Position numbers and translations under genes: made by a program. Source: an uncultured Lachnospiraceae bacterium (GTDB lineage Bacteria > Bacillota > Clostridia > Lachnospirales > Lachnospiraceae). From it: a stretch of DNA of 53,267 nucleotides. Where the stretch lies: the NCBI GenBank assembly GCA_910588875.1, contig CAJURT010000027.1, positions 1 to 53,267 on the forward strand. Direction: 5' to 3'. The notes under the pieces were generated by a model. The model saw only the letters and a program-made list of their open reading frames with translations, was not told the origin of the DNA and did not search any database. Of this stretch, positions 17,464 to 26,711 are shown piece after piece; within the stretch, counting starts at the first letter, position 1, and each line of letters opens with the position of its first letter.

Positions 17464-18126
17464 TCAAGATCCTCCTTCTTCTTCCTTTACCAAACGGATC
17501 ACACGGCTGCTTCCCAGCCTCTGTGCCCCCAGCCTCAAAAACCTTTCCGCGTCATCCAGCGAAGAAATCCCTCCGGCAGCCTTGATCTTCACATTCCCGC
17601 CTACATGCCCTGCAAACAGTTCCACATCTTCAAAGGTTGCCCCGGCAACGGAAAAACCGGTAGATGTCTTTATATAATCCGCCCCCGCCGCCGTCACCAC
17701 CTGGCACATACGGATTTTTTCTTCCCTGTTAAGCAAACAGGTCTCAATAATTACCTTCAGGAGTTTCCCCCCACATGCCGCCTTCACCCTTTGGATCTCT
17801 TCCTCAACCAAATCATACCGGCCATCCTTCACCCATCCTAAGTTAATGACCATATCGATCTCGTCTGCGCCGTCCTCTATTGCCTGGCCTGCCTCAAACA
17901 CCTTCACTTCCGTAGTGGAATAGCCATTGGGAAAGCCAATTACCGTGCAGACTGCCATGCGCTCCCCCACATATTCCTTCGCCCTTTTCACATAAGACGG
18001 CGGGATGCAGACGGAGGCTGTCTGGTAAGCCATTGCCTCCTCACACAAATCTTGGATGGACTCCCATCCCGCATCCTGTGCCAGCTGTGTGTGGTCCACA
18101 TGGCTCAATATTTCTTTTCGTTCCAT
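17464..18126 (-). CDS. deoC: deoxyribose-phosphate aldolase
   Basis: DeoC splits 2-deoxyribose-5-phosphate into glyceraldehyde-3-phosphate and acetaldehyde. The class I aldolase barrel is complete. The Schiff-base Lys is K153 in YIKTSTGF, the proton-relay Lys is near 182 in VKIKAAGGIS, and the Asp is in ADEIDMVINLG. The 220 residues match the short bacterial form. AAGGAGGCG precedes the ATG. It sits between udp and cdd with little or no gap, which fits a single catabolic unit for deoxynucleosides. No DeoR-type regulator is visible next to the run. Confidence 0.95.
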   Translation of the reverse strand: MERKEILSHVDHTQLAQDAGWESIQDLCEEAMAYQTASVCIPPSYVKRAKEYVGERMAVCTVIGFPNGYSTTEVKVFEAGQAIEDGADEIDMVINLGWVKDGRYDLVEEEIQRVKAACGGKLLKVIIETCLLNREEKIRMCQVVTAAGADYIKTSTGFSVAGATFEDVELFAGHVGGNVKIKAAGGISSLDDAERFLRLGAQRLGSSRVIRLVKEEEGGS

Positions 18127-18156
18127 ACACTATCGCCTCCTTTTCTTGTTAGCCTG

Positions 18157-18933
18157 TTACCCTTGTTCCCTCCGGATCAGGATGCGTACCGCTTCCACCG
18201 CTGTCCGGATTGCCGCATCCGTATCATGCACTACCGGGTTTTCCAGACCAGCCTTGGCCCGCTCCTGGTTAGCCATAACCAACAGGACTGTCCCTGCACG
18301 CACATGCAGATAATTCGCCACCACAAATAACGCTGCTGACTCCATCTCTGATGCCTTGCAGCCCAGCCGCACCCAGGCCTCCCATTTGTCCATCAGTTCC
18401 CGGCTTACCGGCTTGGTCTCCGGTGAATGCTGTCCATAAAAGGAATCCTTACATTGTACCACCCCCACATGGCAGGTCAGTTCCAGTCTTTGGGCCGCCT
18501 CTGCCAGCGCCGTGGTCACCCCGAAATCCGAAACCGCCGGAAATTCGATAGGGGCGTATTCCCGGCTGGTCCCCTCCATCCGGACGGCGCCGCTTGCCAC
18601 CACCAAATCGCCGCTTTTCACCTGCAGATCCATGCCGCCGCTGGTTCCAACACGCAAAAACGTATCAGCCCCGCATTGTACCAGTTCTTCCATGGCTATC
18701 GCCGCGGACGGGCCTCCGATGCCGGTGGAGGTGACACTGACCAGTTCCCCCTCCAGCCTTCCTGTATAAGTGACATATTCCCGGTTGTCCGCTACCAGCC
18801 TTGGATTCTCAAAATATTCTGCTATCAGACGGCATCTCTTGGGATCCCCCGGCAGGATCACATACCGCCCCACTTCCCCTTTTGCCACCTGGATATGATA
18901 TAATCTGCCGGCATTCTCTGAATAGTCAACCAT
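18157..18933 (-). CDS. udp: uridine phosphorylase-type nucleoside phosphorylase
   Basis: This is a PNP/UDP-superfamily enzyme that splits nucleosides with phosphate. VILPGDPKRC is the phosphate-binding start, VTSTGIGGPSAAI and VGTSGGM are core motifs, and ASEMESAALFVVA carries the Glu-Met-Glu-type ribose-binding site. The CKDSFYGQ segment and its place beside cdd and deoB favour uridine phosphorylase over purine nucleoside phosphorylase, although the exact substrate is inferred. The ATG at 18933 follows GGAAGGAG; upstream in-frame starts lack a ribosome site. The resulting 258 residues match the family. Confidence 0.88.
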   Translation of the reverse strand: MVDYSENAGRLYHIQVAKGEVGRYVILPGDPKRCRLIAEYFENPRLVADNREYVTYTGRLEGELVSVTSTGIGGPSAAIAMEELVQCGADTFLRVGTSGGMDLQVKSGDLVVASGAVRMEGTSREYAPIEFPAVSDFGVTTALAEAAQRLELTCHVGVVQCKDSFYGQHSPETKPVSRELMDKWEAWVRLGCKASEMESAALFVVANYLHVRAGTVLLVMANQERAKAGLENPVVHDTDAAIRTAVEAVRILIRREQG

Positions 18934-18974
18934 ACCTTTACTCCTTCCTGTCAGAATGATTCGTTTTTCATTGT

Positions 18975-19865
18975 TCAGACAGCCGGGCCCCTGCCCCATG
19001 CCGTCAATTCCTTTAATTCTTCCACTGTCACCGGATAATGGCTGTTGCAGAAATGGCAGTTAACCTCAATCGTTTCCCCCTCGTCGATCATCTGCTGCAG
19101 TTCCTGCCTTCCCACACTGGCTAAAGCCTTCTTTATCCGTTCCCTTGAACAGTTACAACGAAACTGTACCGGGATTTGATCCAGGACTTCCAGCCCAAAA
19201 TCCCCCAGCATATACTCCAGGATCCCTTCCGGCGCCATCCCCTCATCCAATAGCGCCGTGACCGAGGTAAGCTGTGCCAGCTTTGCCTCCAGCCCTGCTA
19301 TCACCTCCTCCGTGGCACCCGGCATCATCTGCAGGATAAAACCGCCCGCCTGGCGAACCGTATTTTCCCGGTTCATCAGCACCCCCAGAGCCACGCTGGA
19401 GGGGGTCTGCTCCGAGGTGGTAAAATAATAGGTCAGATCCTCGGCAATCTCCCCGCTTACCAGAATAGTCTGCCCGACATAGGGTTCCTTCATCCCGATA
19501 TCCCGGATCACCGTCATCACCCCGATCCCCAGTGCGCCCCCCACATCCAGCTTCCCTTTATCATTCGGCGGCAGCATCACCTCCGGATGAAATGCATATC
19601 CCTTGACATTGCCCTTCCCATCTGCCGTCACCGTCAGGCCCCCGATGGGGCCGTCCCCTTCTATCTTTACCGTGAGAAGATCCTTCTCCCCCTTCATCAT
19701 TGCACCCATCATTGCGCTTCCTGTCAGCAAACGCCCCAGCGCCGCCGTAGCCACCGGGCTGGTATTATGGGCGTTCCTGGCAAACTCCACAGTGTCCCGC
19801 GTGGTGGCCGCAAACGCCCGGATCTGGCCTTCTGCCGCTGTAGCCCGAATCATATAATCTGACAT
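18975..19865 (-). CDS. hslO: redox-regulated chaperone Hsp33
   Basis: Hsp33 becomes an active holdase when oxidation releases zinc from its C-terminal cysteines. The N-terminal core (RATAAEGQIRAFAATT; HNTSPVATAALGRLLTG) and GEIAEDLTYYFTTSEQTPS are typical. The C-terminal zinc centre is present as CNCSRER and CHFCNSHY, the CxC and CxxC pairs. Length (296) is normal. AGGAGGCAGGGA precedes the ATG. It lies between the VWA gene (52-base gap) and udp (41-base gap), all on the same strand with no obvious terminator, so it may be read together with one or both. Confidence 0.95.
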   Translation of the reverse strand: MSDYMIRATAAEGQIRAFAATTRDTVEFARNAHNTSPVATAALGRLLTGSAMMGAMMKGEKDLLTVKIEGDGPIGGLTVTADGKGNVKGYAFHPEVMLPPNDKGKLDVGGALGIGVMTVIRDIGMKEPYVGQTILVSGEIAEDLTYYFTTSEQTPSSVALGVLMNRENTVRQAGGFILQMMPGATEEVIAGLEAKLAQLTSVTALLDEGMAPEGILEYMLGDFGLEVLDQIPVQFRCNCSRERIKKALASVGRQELQQMIDEGETIEVNCHFCNSHYPVTVEELKELTAWGRGPAV

Positions 19866-19917
19866 TCCCTGCCTCCTGCATTCCGTTTATTCATTACCCC
19901 AGTCCAAAAAGCCCCTT

Positions 19918-21114
19918 TTACTTTCCCTCAAATTCCTTCTGAAACGCCGTCAGATCCTGTCCCTTAAGCGCCCGTTCCAGCAATACCGGCAGCCTCTGAG
20001 GACTGCAGGCAAAGCAGGGGATATTCACTGCAGCAATCCGCTGTGCCATCTGGGCGTCATAATAGGGCTTCCCTCCGTCAGCTATGGCCAAAAGGCAGAC
20101 CACTGTCACCCCGGACTCCTTCATCTCCTCCAGCCGCCGCAGCATCCCTGCCCGGTTGCCTCCCTCCATCAGGTCACTGATCAAAAAGAACAGCGTCTTT
20201 TTCGGATTCTCCACAAACTGCTGGCAATACCGGATGGATTTGTCGATATCCGTACCGCCCCCCAGCTGAAAGCCGAACAGGAGATCCACCGGATCTTCGC
20301 ATTTCTCCGTGAGATCCACCACCTGTGTGTCAAAGGCCACAATCCGGGTGCGCAGAGCCGCCATGCTGGCCAGTATGCAACTCATAATCGAAGAATAAAT
20401 CACCGACTCCCCCATGGAACCGCTCTGGTCCACATCCAGGATCACCGTGTACTTGCTGGCCGCCGTCTTTGTGGTCCGGTCAAAGAAATAATAATGTTCC
20501 GGGATGATCTTCCCCAATTCCCGGTTATAATTCTTAATCCCCCGACGGATGGTGGTGGGAAAGTCCAGGGCAGCAGCTGAGGGGATGGGGGAATGCTGGC
20601 GCCGGTTCACCGCTGCCGTCACTGCCCGCCGGATATCACTCTCCAGAAGCTTATTGATCTCCTCCACAATCTTTGCCATGAATTCCCGCACGCTGTCCTT
20701 GCTTCTTTTTGGCACCTGATCCTTCAGAAGCAGGATGGTGGTGGCCAGGCTCATATCCGGTTCCATCTGCTCCAGAAGTTCCGGCTCAAAGATCAGCTGC
20801 TTTAAGCCGCACCGCTCCATGGCATCCGCCTGCACGATCTTTACCAGTTCTTTGTCAAACAGGGTGCGCACATCCCCCAGCCAGCGGGTGATCTGGGGAT
20901 TGGAAGGCCCTTTGCCTGCGCCGCGGGCCCCCGGCCCGAAACTGCCGAACCCCCCGGCAGTGCTTTTATTATAGATCGCTGCCAGGGCCTGGTCCATCAG
21001 CCACTGTTCCTGGGAAAGCCCTGCCCCCTCGGCCCCCTCCATCTGATCGAACTGATCCTGGCTCTCCTCCCCCAGGATCAGCCGCCAGCGCTTCATCTGC
21101 TCCTTGATCTCCAT
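19918..21114 (-). CDS. VWA domain protein (YehP-like)
   Basis: This 398-residue cytoplasmic protein has a C-terminal von Willebrand A domain. The MIDAS metal site is intact: DVDQSGS at 227-233, the Thr in GGGTDIDKS and the Asp in FLISDLMEGG. The N-terminal half is helical and family-specific (WLGDVRTLFDKELV). In other bacteria such proteins pair with a MoxR-type ATPase and a DUF5682 protein, and all three are adjacent here, as in the E. coli yehL-yehM-yehP genes. The VWA partner is generally thought to deliver the ATPase to a target or recruit clients. It is the last gene of the five-gene cassette. The cellular role is unknown. Confidence 0.88.
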   Translation of the reverse strand: MEIKEQMKRWRLILGEESQDQFDQMEGAEGAGLSQEQWLMDQALAAIYNKSTAGGFGSFGPGARGAGKGPSNPQITRWLGDVRTLFDKELVKIVQADAMERCGLKQLIFEPELLEQMEPDMSLATTILLLKDQVPKRSKDSVREFMAKIVEEINKLLESDIRRAVTAAVNRRQHSPIPSAAALDFPTTIRRGIKNYNRELGKIIPEHYYFFDRTTKTAASKYTVILDVDQSGSMGESVIYSSIMSCILASMAALRTRIVAFDTQVVDLTEKCEDPVDLLFGFQLGGGTDIDKSIRYCQQFVENPKKTLFFLISDLMEGGNRAGMLRRLEEMKESGVTVVCLLAIADGGKPYYDAQMAQRIAAVNIPCFACSPQRLPVLLERALKGQDLTAFQKEFEGK

Positions 21115-21132
21115 CTTCCCTGCTTCCTTTCC

Positions 21133-23562
21133 TCAGATATCCCCGAAGTCAAAGTCCTCCAACCCGGACAGCATATCCAACTCCTCCCCGGAGACGACGC
21201 TGTTTAAAACCTCGCTGGCCTGAGCCGGATTCACCTGCCAGATTTCCCCCAGGTTCTCTGCGATCTGGTTCTTCTCCTCTGAGGTGAAATCCGCAAAGGC
21301 CCGGCGCAGAAACACCAGAGCCCGCTTGAACTCCTCATCGTCCAGGGTAATCAGATATTCGCTCAGCTTTTCCCAAAGATTCAGCCTGGCAATCAGGGCA
21401 TAATGGTTTTTCATGGACAGTCCCTCGAACCAGCCTGCCCCCAGTTCTGCCGGTATCCCCTTGGAGAGCCGCCGCTGTACTTCCCGTCCCAGTTCTTCGC
21501 TGTCCATCTCTCCTGTTTCCAGAAGGATAGCCGCCGCCAGGCCGGACAGCCGGGTATTCATATCATCCCGGGCCGCAATTTCCGAAAGGATCCCCAGCCA
21601 TCGCTCCCTGTCCAGAAAATCATGGTTCACGGACACCTCATGGAGGGTGGACATGGCCTGGGCAATCAGCTTGGCTGCCCCGTCGTCACAGACACATTCC
21701 CCTGCCAGAATCAGGCAGGCGCGGAGGAAAAGCTGGGACAAAATCGGGATCAAAGGCTCCCGGTTCAGGCGGCGGATGTCCCCATACTGCAAGACAAGGG
21801 ACAGCCGTCCTGCGGTCTTTGCGATCTCTGTCACTGACACTGCATCCACTGCCGTTCCCTGGAGCGCCCTCACGGCATACTCCATGGATGTGGCCATCCC
21901 GCAGCGGCACGCATCCTCAATCACCTCCGCAATCTCACTGATTCCGGTGTTGTTCATCGTCCTCTCTCTCAGGGCAAAGGAAGCCGCCTGTTCCACCGTA
22001 TCTCCCTTTAACACCGCCTCCACGATCTGGATCTCCGCCTCCGGAGTCCACCGCAGCTGCCACTGTTCCGCCCAGGTGGCACGTTCCTGGTTCACTGCCT
22101 GTTTTACGGCAAAGGAGATTCCCAGCACCCCCAGTCGGTGGAGGAAAAAGGAACGCTCCAAATCCAGAAATGCCGCCTTCTCCGACTTCACCCTCAGTTT
22201 CTCCCGCAAATCCAGGGACAGATCCTGGGCTGTCACGGACTTATACTTTTCCAGGCGCAGTTCCGCCAGGCGGCGGTTAAAGTCAGACTGAATCGAGGTC
22301 TGGCTCACTCCCTCCGGCAGGCTTCCTATCCCTGTGCCGATCTCCGTATCTGCCACTGCCAGGGCAATCTCGGAAAAGTTTCCGTGCCCCATGCAGGTTA
22401 CTGCCCCGTCCCTGAGATCCCGCAGCGCCGGCAGATGCCCCCCGTGAAGTTCTGCCAGGGACAAAGAAAGGCGCATTGCCTCAATGATCTCTGCGGAGGA
22501 TACCAGGTTCCCCTGCTCCCTCTGATATGCCGCCAGGGCAGTCAGGTAACGGCGTGCCGTATAATCCGGCTCCTGCCGGCACAGCCCTTCCCACAAAAGC
22601 TGGTAGTAGGCAGGCGCATGGTTCCCTGCCCCATAGCCGGAACGCTCGGAAAGCCGGTAGTAAGAATAGGGCATCAGGGTTTTTTTGGCTTCCAGGCGGG
22701 GAAGTTTTTTGTACTCCTTTTCTGTCATCGGCTTTTTGCCGCCAAGGATGCCTTCCACATGGAATGCCCCGGTAATCACCACTATCTTTTCCGGGGCAAT
22801 CCCTCCCTTCACCGCCTGGGCTATCACCCGGCGCATGTAAGCCTCCCGAATCAGGTTTTCTGCATTCTCTTCCTTTTCCTCATCCCCCAGGGAGATTTCC
22901 CTCAGGGAACGGCCAAACTCTGCCGCCCCGCGGCGGTAGCCTTCCATATCCCCGGCATGTTCCATTGTCCGCTCCCAGAAGGTTTCGTTATCCCCGTCCT
23001 CTGACAATTCATCCAGCCTGCGGTACACATATGCCGTGGAATTCTCCGGCTCCCGGCCTTCCTTCCGTTCCCGAAGCCTCTCCTCCCCACGGCCTTCCTC
23101 CGGCTCCCGGCCTTCCTTCTCCTTTGGCTGACTCTGCCACTTCTCCCTCCGCTCTTCTTCCAGCCCCAGAAACACCTCAGAGGGCAGGTCGCAGAACCTG
23201 CAGGCGCATCCATGCTCCTTTGCCCACAGAATCCCCTGGTACTCCGGGGAATACAGGGCAAAGGGATAAAGGATTGTCCGAACCGGCAGTTCCTGGGTAT
23301 AGGCCATCACCGCCACCGGCGGCTTCACCTCCCCGGCCCCCAGATCCCCTATCAGTTCCGAGAAATCCTCCGGCCCCTCGATCAGCAACAGATCCGGGCA
23401 TATCCGGTCAAGATATTCCCGGACATAGTAAGCCCCTGCCGGGGAAAGATGGCGGATGCCGAACACATGGGGCACACCCTTTTTTAATGTCCCCTGCTTC
23501 TTTGCCGGTTCCCTCTTTTCCCCTTCCTTCGCTGCCGTCTCCTTCTTCTCCCCGCCCCCCAT
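21133..23562 (-). CDS. DUF5682 family protein (YehM-like)
   Basis: This is a large (about 809-residue) protein of the DUF5682 family. The N-terminal part has HVFGIRHLSPAGAYYV, LLLIEGPEDFSEL and later VVITGAFHVEG. The order of a G-x-R-H, a Glu in IEGP and a G-x-F-H motif resembles the TraB/ChaN/EreA superfamily, a relationship inferred by eye. A charged low-complexity insert (residues about 160-200, repeated GREPE) separates parts of this domain. The C-terminal half is helical and repeat-like. The chosen ATG overlaps the stop of the MoxR gene (TGATG); an ATG at 23604 with GAGGGGG before it is a real alternative. It sits between the ATPase and VWA genes. Function is unknown. Confidence 0.85.
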   Translation of the reverse strand: MGGGEKKETAAKEGEKREPAKKQGTLKKGVPHVFGIRHLSPAGAYYVREYLDRICPDLLLIEGPEDFSELIGDLGAGEVKPPVAVMAYTQELPVRTILYPFALYSPEYQGILWAKEHGCACRFCDLPSEVFLGLEEERREKWQSQPKEKEGREPEEGRGEERLRERKEGREPENSTAYVYRRLDELSEDGDNETFWERTMEHAGDMEGYRRGAAEFGRSLREISLGDEEKEENAENLIREAYMRRVIAQAVKGGIAPEKIVVITGAFHVEGILGGKKPMTEKEYKKLPRLEAKKTLMPYSYYRLSERSGYGAGNHAPAYYQLLWEGLCRQEPDYTARRYLTALAAYQREQGNLVSSAEIIEAMRLSLSLAELHGGHLPALRDLRDGAVTCMGHGNFSEIALAVADTEIGTGIGSLPEGVSQTSIQSDFNRRLAELRLEKYKSVTAQDLSLDLREKLRVKSEKAAFLDLERSFFLHRLGVLGISFAVKQAVNQERATWAEQWQLRWTPEAEIQIVEAVLKGDTVEQAASFALRERTMNNTGISEIAEVIEDACRCGMATSMEYAVRALQGTAVDAVSVTEIAKTAGRLSLVLQYGDIRRLNREPLIPILSQLFLRACLILAGECVCDDGAAKLIAQAMSTLHEVSVNHDFLDRERWLGILSEIAARDDMNTRLSGLAAAILLETGEMDSEELGREVQRRLSKGIPAELGAGWFEGLSMKNHYALIARLNLWEKLSEYLITLDDEEFKRALVFLRRAFADFTSEEKNQIAENLGEIWQVNPAQASEVLNSVVSGEELDMLSGLEDFDFGDI

Positions 23563-24647
23563 CAGCGGTTCAGCTCCTTGCACTCCTGATACAGGGACAG
23601 CCATCTTGACCCCCTCTTTTTCATGATATTTTCCAGATATTCCTCCCAGGCCTTTCCGTCCTTACTGTCCTCCTTGACAATCGCCCCCTGCAGCCCTGCG
23701 GCCAGGTCATTATCCCTGATCACCCCGTCCCCAAAGCTTCCTGCCAGGGCCATGCTGTTGGCCAGCAGGGAAATGGCCTCCGCCGTGGAGAGCACCCCGG
23801 AAGTGGCCTTCAGCTTCTGCTTGCCGTCCAGGGTGACGCCCCCTCGCAGTTCCCGGAAAATCGTGCAGACCTTCTCCACCACCTCTTCCTCCGGCAGCCG
23901 CGCATTGAGATCTAGGCTTCCGGAAAGCTGCTCCATCCGTGTCCGCACAATATCCATCTCCGCCTCCAGGCTGTCCGGAGCCGGCAGAACCACAATATTA
24001 AACCGCCGCTTCAGGGCGGCCGACATTTCATTCACCCCCTTGTCCCGGGTGTTGGCCGTGGCAATCACCGAGAATCCCTTCCTGGCCGGGATCTCCACCC
24101 CCAGTTCCGGCACGGAGATCCGTTTCTCCGACAGAAGGGAAATCAGGGCGTCCTGCACCTCTGAGGCACACCGGGAGATCTCCTCCACCCGGGCGATCTT
24201 CCCCTGTTCCATGGCACGGTAAATGGGGCTGGGAATCATGGCCTCCTTCGAGGGCCCGTTGGCAATCAGCATGGCATAATTCCAGGAATAGCGGATCTGC
24301 TCCTCCGTGGTTCCCGCGGTTCCCTGGATCACCCGGGTGGAATCCCCGTTGATGGCCGCCGTCAGATGCTCTGACAGCCAGGATTTGGCTGTCCCCGGCT
24401 CCCCGATCAAAAGCAGAGCCCGGTCTGTCACCAGGGTGGAGATGGCGATCTCCACCAGCCGCCTGTGCCCGATATATTTGGGGCTGATCTTAACATCCCC
24501 GGATCTGCCTCCGCAGATGTAGGTCAGCACCGACTTTGGGGACATCTGCCACCCTGTGGGCACCGGATATTTCTCATTGGCAATCAATGCCTGGATTTCT
24601 TTCTGAAACAGCTGCTCCGCCGGCAGCCTCTGCACATTCTGCTCCAT
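23562..24647 (-). CDS. MoxR-type AAA+ ATPase (YehL-like)
   Basis: This 361-residue AAA+ ATPase is the motor of the cassette. Walker A is GEPGTAKS at 82-89. The Walker B equivalent reads ARVEEISRC, with Glu-Glu in place of the usual Asp-Glu, as recalled for the YehL branch. Sensor 1 is IATANTRDKG and the arginine finger region is ALKRRFN. A helical lid follows. MoxR ATPases generally remodel protein complexes together with a VWA protein, and one is encoded two genes downstream. The ribosome site GGGAGAG lies about 9-10 bases before the ATG. Both the family and its partnership are well supported; the client protein is not known. Confidence 0.92.
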   Translation of the reverse strand: MEQNVQRLPAEQLFQKEIQALIANEKYPVPTGWQMSPKSVLTYICGGRSGDVKISPKYIGHRRLVEIAISTLVTDRALLLIGEPGTAKSWLSEHLTAAINGDSTRVIQGTAGTTEEQIRYSWNYAMLIANGPSKEAMIPSPIYRAMEQGKIARVEEISRCASEVQDALISLLSEKRISVPELGVEIPARKGFSVIATANTRDKGVNEMSAALKRRFNIVVLPAPDSLEAEMDIVRTRMEQLSGSLDLNARLPEEEVVEKVCTIFRELRGGVTLDGKQKLKATSGVLSTAEAISLLANSMALAGSFGDGVIRDNDLAAGLQGAIVKEDSKDGKAWEEYLENIMKKRGSRWLSLYQECKELNR

Positions 24648-24676
24648 TTAAGCCACTCTCCCTTTTTCTTTCTCCC

Positions 24677-26605
24677 TCACAGCTTCTCCACCGAGACCCC
24701 GCTCCATAATCCGTCCCGCCAGTGCTCCAGAATCGTGATCCCGTTATCCAGCTTCCCGTTCCGGCGGCGGATGATCTCATCCAATTCCCCTGCCAGTTCC
24801 TCATTCGTCAGAGGAAGTTCACTCAAAAGCTGCCGCAAAAGATAGGAAGGTATGGAATTCCCGTCCTTGACACAGGCAGCCAGAAGGCCGTCATATTTTT
24901 TCCAGCCGCAGCGCTTCATCATCCGGATTCCATCCGTTGTGGGGGTCAGGCGCAGGGCTCCCTCGTAGAAAAATTCCCCATAAGGCTCCTGCAGTTCCTC
25001 CACATCCGGCCGGTACAGCTTCGCCACCATCCAGTCATAATAATTCCGGTACATGCTGTAGCTGTTGCGCCGCCCTGTGGCAAAACGCCCGGGATAATGC
25101 AAAAGCAGGGGATACCACCGCAGATCCAGCCCTGCCGGAATCCACCGGCATACTTTCCGCTCCCGCAGAGGATTATTCAGTTCCTCCAGGGTAATGCCGT
25201 ATTTCCCTTCCTGTTCCCGGTAAACAATCTTGGCAAATCCGTAAAGAACCCCTGTGGCATCCTGCTTTTTCCCCGTCAGCTTCCGCAAAAGCCCCTCCGG
25301 GCTGAGGAATTCATGGAACCGGCCGTAGGTCTCCTCCGCCGTGGCCGTCAGCACGGAAGCCAGGAATACAGGCTCCAGAAAAGCATCCCCATACTTGCCA
25401 TACAATTCCTCCGCCAAACGGCACAGGGAGGGATGGCAGCTGCGGATCACGGACTGGGTCAGCACTGCCGGCACCTCCCCCGGCAGGATCCGGTACATGG
25501 TCTCATAGCAGCCGCAGATCCTCTCCGAATGCTTTCCAGCCGCCGCCTTCCATAAAAGTTCCAGCCGCTGCCGGTACTGATCCCTCTCTGCCCGTTCTTT
25601 GGCCCGTTCCTTTGCCCGCTCCTCCTTTGTCTCCTTTCCCCTTGGCTTCTCCTCCGGTTCTTCCTCCCCGGGGGCGCCCTGTGCAATCCACTTTTCAAGT
25701 TCCTCGGCAATCAAATCTCCTGCCCAGTCCTGATCCGAAGGGGTCAGATACAAAGCCGTCTCCTCCGGCTTCTTCCCCATCCTCTCCTTCCAGAACTCTG
25801 CAGCCGCCTCCCCGTCCATATAGGACAGGGCCTGCATGGCCGCCTCCTTGCATTTCCCCTTTTCCGACTTCTGGTAATCCAGAAGCAAAGACAGGTTGGA
25901 CATATCGTGCCTCATGGCAAAAAGGGCAGGCTCCCGCACCTCCTTGCTTCCCTCCCTGGCTGCCATACGGTAAAATTCATTCTCCCGTGCCCCGGCAATC
26001 CTGTCAAGCACCTGAAGACGCCGGGCCATCTCCCGCTTCCCATCCGCCGCAAAGCCCTGCTTTAACAGAGGAATGACCTGATCCCCCTCACGTTCCAGCC
26101 ACCCGGCCACCAAATCTGCCAGTTCCGCGTAGCTGTCCCCCAGGGCCTGCACCATCCAGTACTTCATCCGGTAATCCTCAAAAATCTCCGGATCCCTTTC
26201 ATGGGCCTCCTGAATCACGGCATACCGGCCTCCCCCGGTTCCCCGGAAAGCCTCCAGCACTGCTGCCATCCGTCCATAGGAAAGCTTGCGGTAGATATCC
26301 CCCGAATACCCGCTAAGTTCCGGCTGCGCAAGTTCCCCCTCTATCTGAGCCGCCGCCTGGGTACAGAGGACAGCATCCAAAAGCCCCAGGGCATCCAAAA
26401 GCACCCCGGCCCGGTCCTCGCACTCCGGCTGGGTCACCTTCCCTGCCATGAGGACAATCTTCTGAAATACCGGCGAAGCCTTTGCCAAAGGCTCCATCTG
26501 CTGCACCGCCCGCTTTAAGCGGAAATCCTCCGTAATCAGATTCACACCGGCAACCGCCGCATTTTCCAAACGGTCGCGCAACTCATATACTACATCCCAA
26601 TTCAT
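24677..26605 (-). CDS. helical repeat protein of the SWIM-MoxR-VWA cassette (possibly DUF5691)
   Basis: This is a protein of about 642 residues with no enzymatic motif seen. It is rich in Leu, Ala, Glu and Arg in patterns expected of HEAT-like helical repeats (for example residues 185-280, REMARRLQVLDRIAG and REPALFAMRHDMSNL). A charged linker near residue 330 is full of Lys, Glu and Arg. The C-terminus has EELNNPLRERKVCRW and FATGRRNSYSMYRNYYDW. Its place between the SWIM and MoxR genes matches the protein usually called DUF5691 in such cassettes, but I cannot confirm the family. The ATG at 26605 was preferred over a TTG at 26641 because AGAAAGGGC lies before it. It may be a scaffold. Confidence 0.8.
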   Translation of the reverse strand: MNWDVVYELRDRLENAAVAGVNLITEDFRLKRAVQQMEPLAKASPVFQKIVLMAGKVTQPECEDRAGVLLDALGLLDAVLCTQAAAQIEGELAQPELSGYSGDIYRKLSYGRMAAVLEAFRGTGGGRYAVIQEAHERDPEIFEDYRMKYWMVQALGDSYAELADLVAGWLEREGDQVIPLLKQGFAADGKREMARRLQVLDRIAGARENEFYRMAAREGSKEVREPALFAMRHDMSNLSLLLDYQKSEKGKCKEAAMQALSYMDGEAAAEFWKERMGKKPEETALYLTPSDQDWAGDLIAEELEKWIAQGAPGEEEPEEKPRGKETKEERAKERAKERAERDQYRQRLELLWKAAAGKHSERICGCYETMYRILPGEVPAVLTQSVIRSCHPSLCRLAEELYGKYGDAFLEPVFLASVLTATAEETYGRFHEFLSPEGLLRKLTGKKQDATGVLYGFAKIVYREQEGKYGITLEELNNPLRERKVCRWIPAGLDLRWYPLLLHYPGRFATGRRNSYSMYRNYYDWMVAKLYRPDVEELQEPYGEFFYEGALRLTPTTDGIRMMKRCGWKKYDGLLAACVKDGNSIPSYLLRQLLSELPLTNEELAGELDEIIRRRNGKLDNGITILEHWRDGLWSGVSVEKL

Positions 26606-26711
26606 AAAATGCTGCCCTTTCTTTATGTGTTGAACCTCCAAACTGCCGGCCGGGATACTTCTCCCCCACAGGCTTTGGAGATTGCCTGAAAATCAAAGTT
26701 CCTGTATCCGG

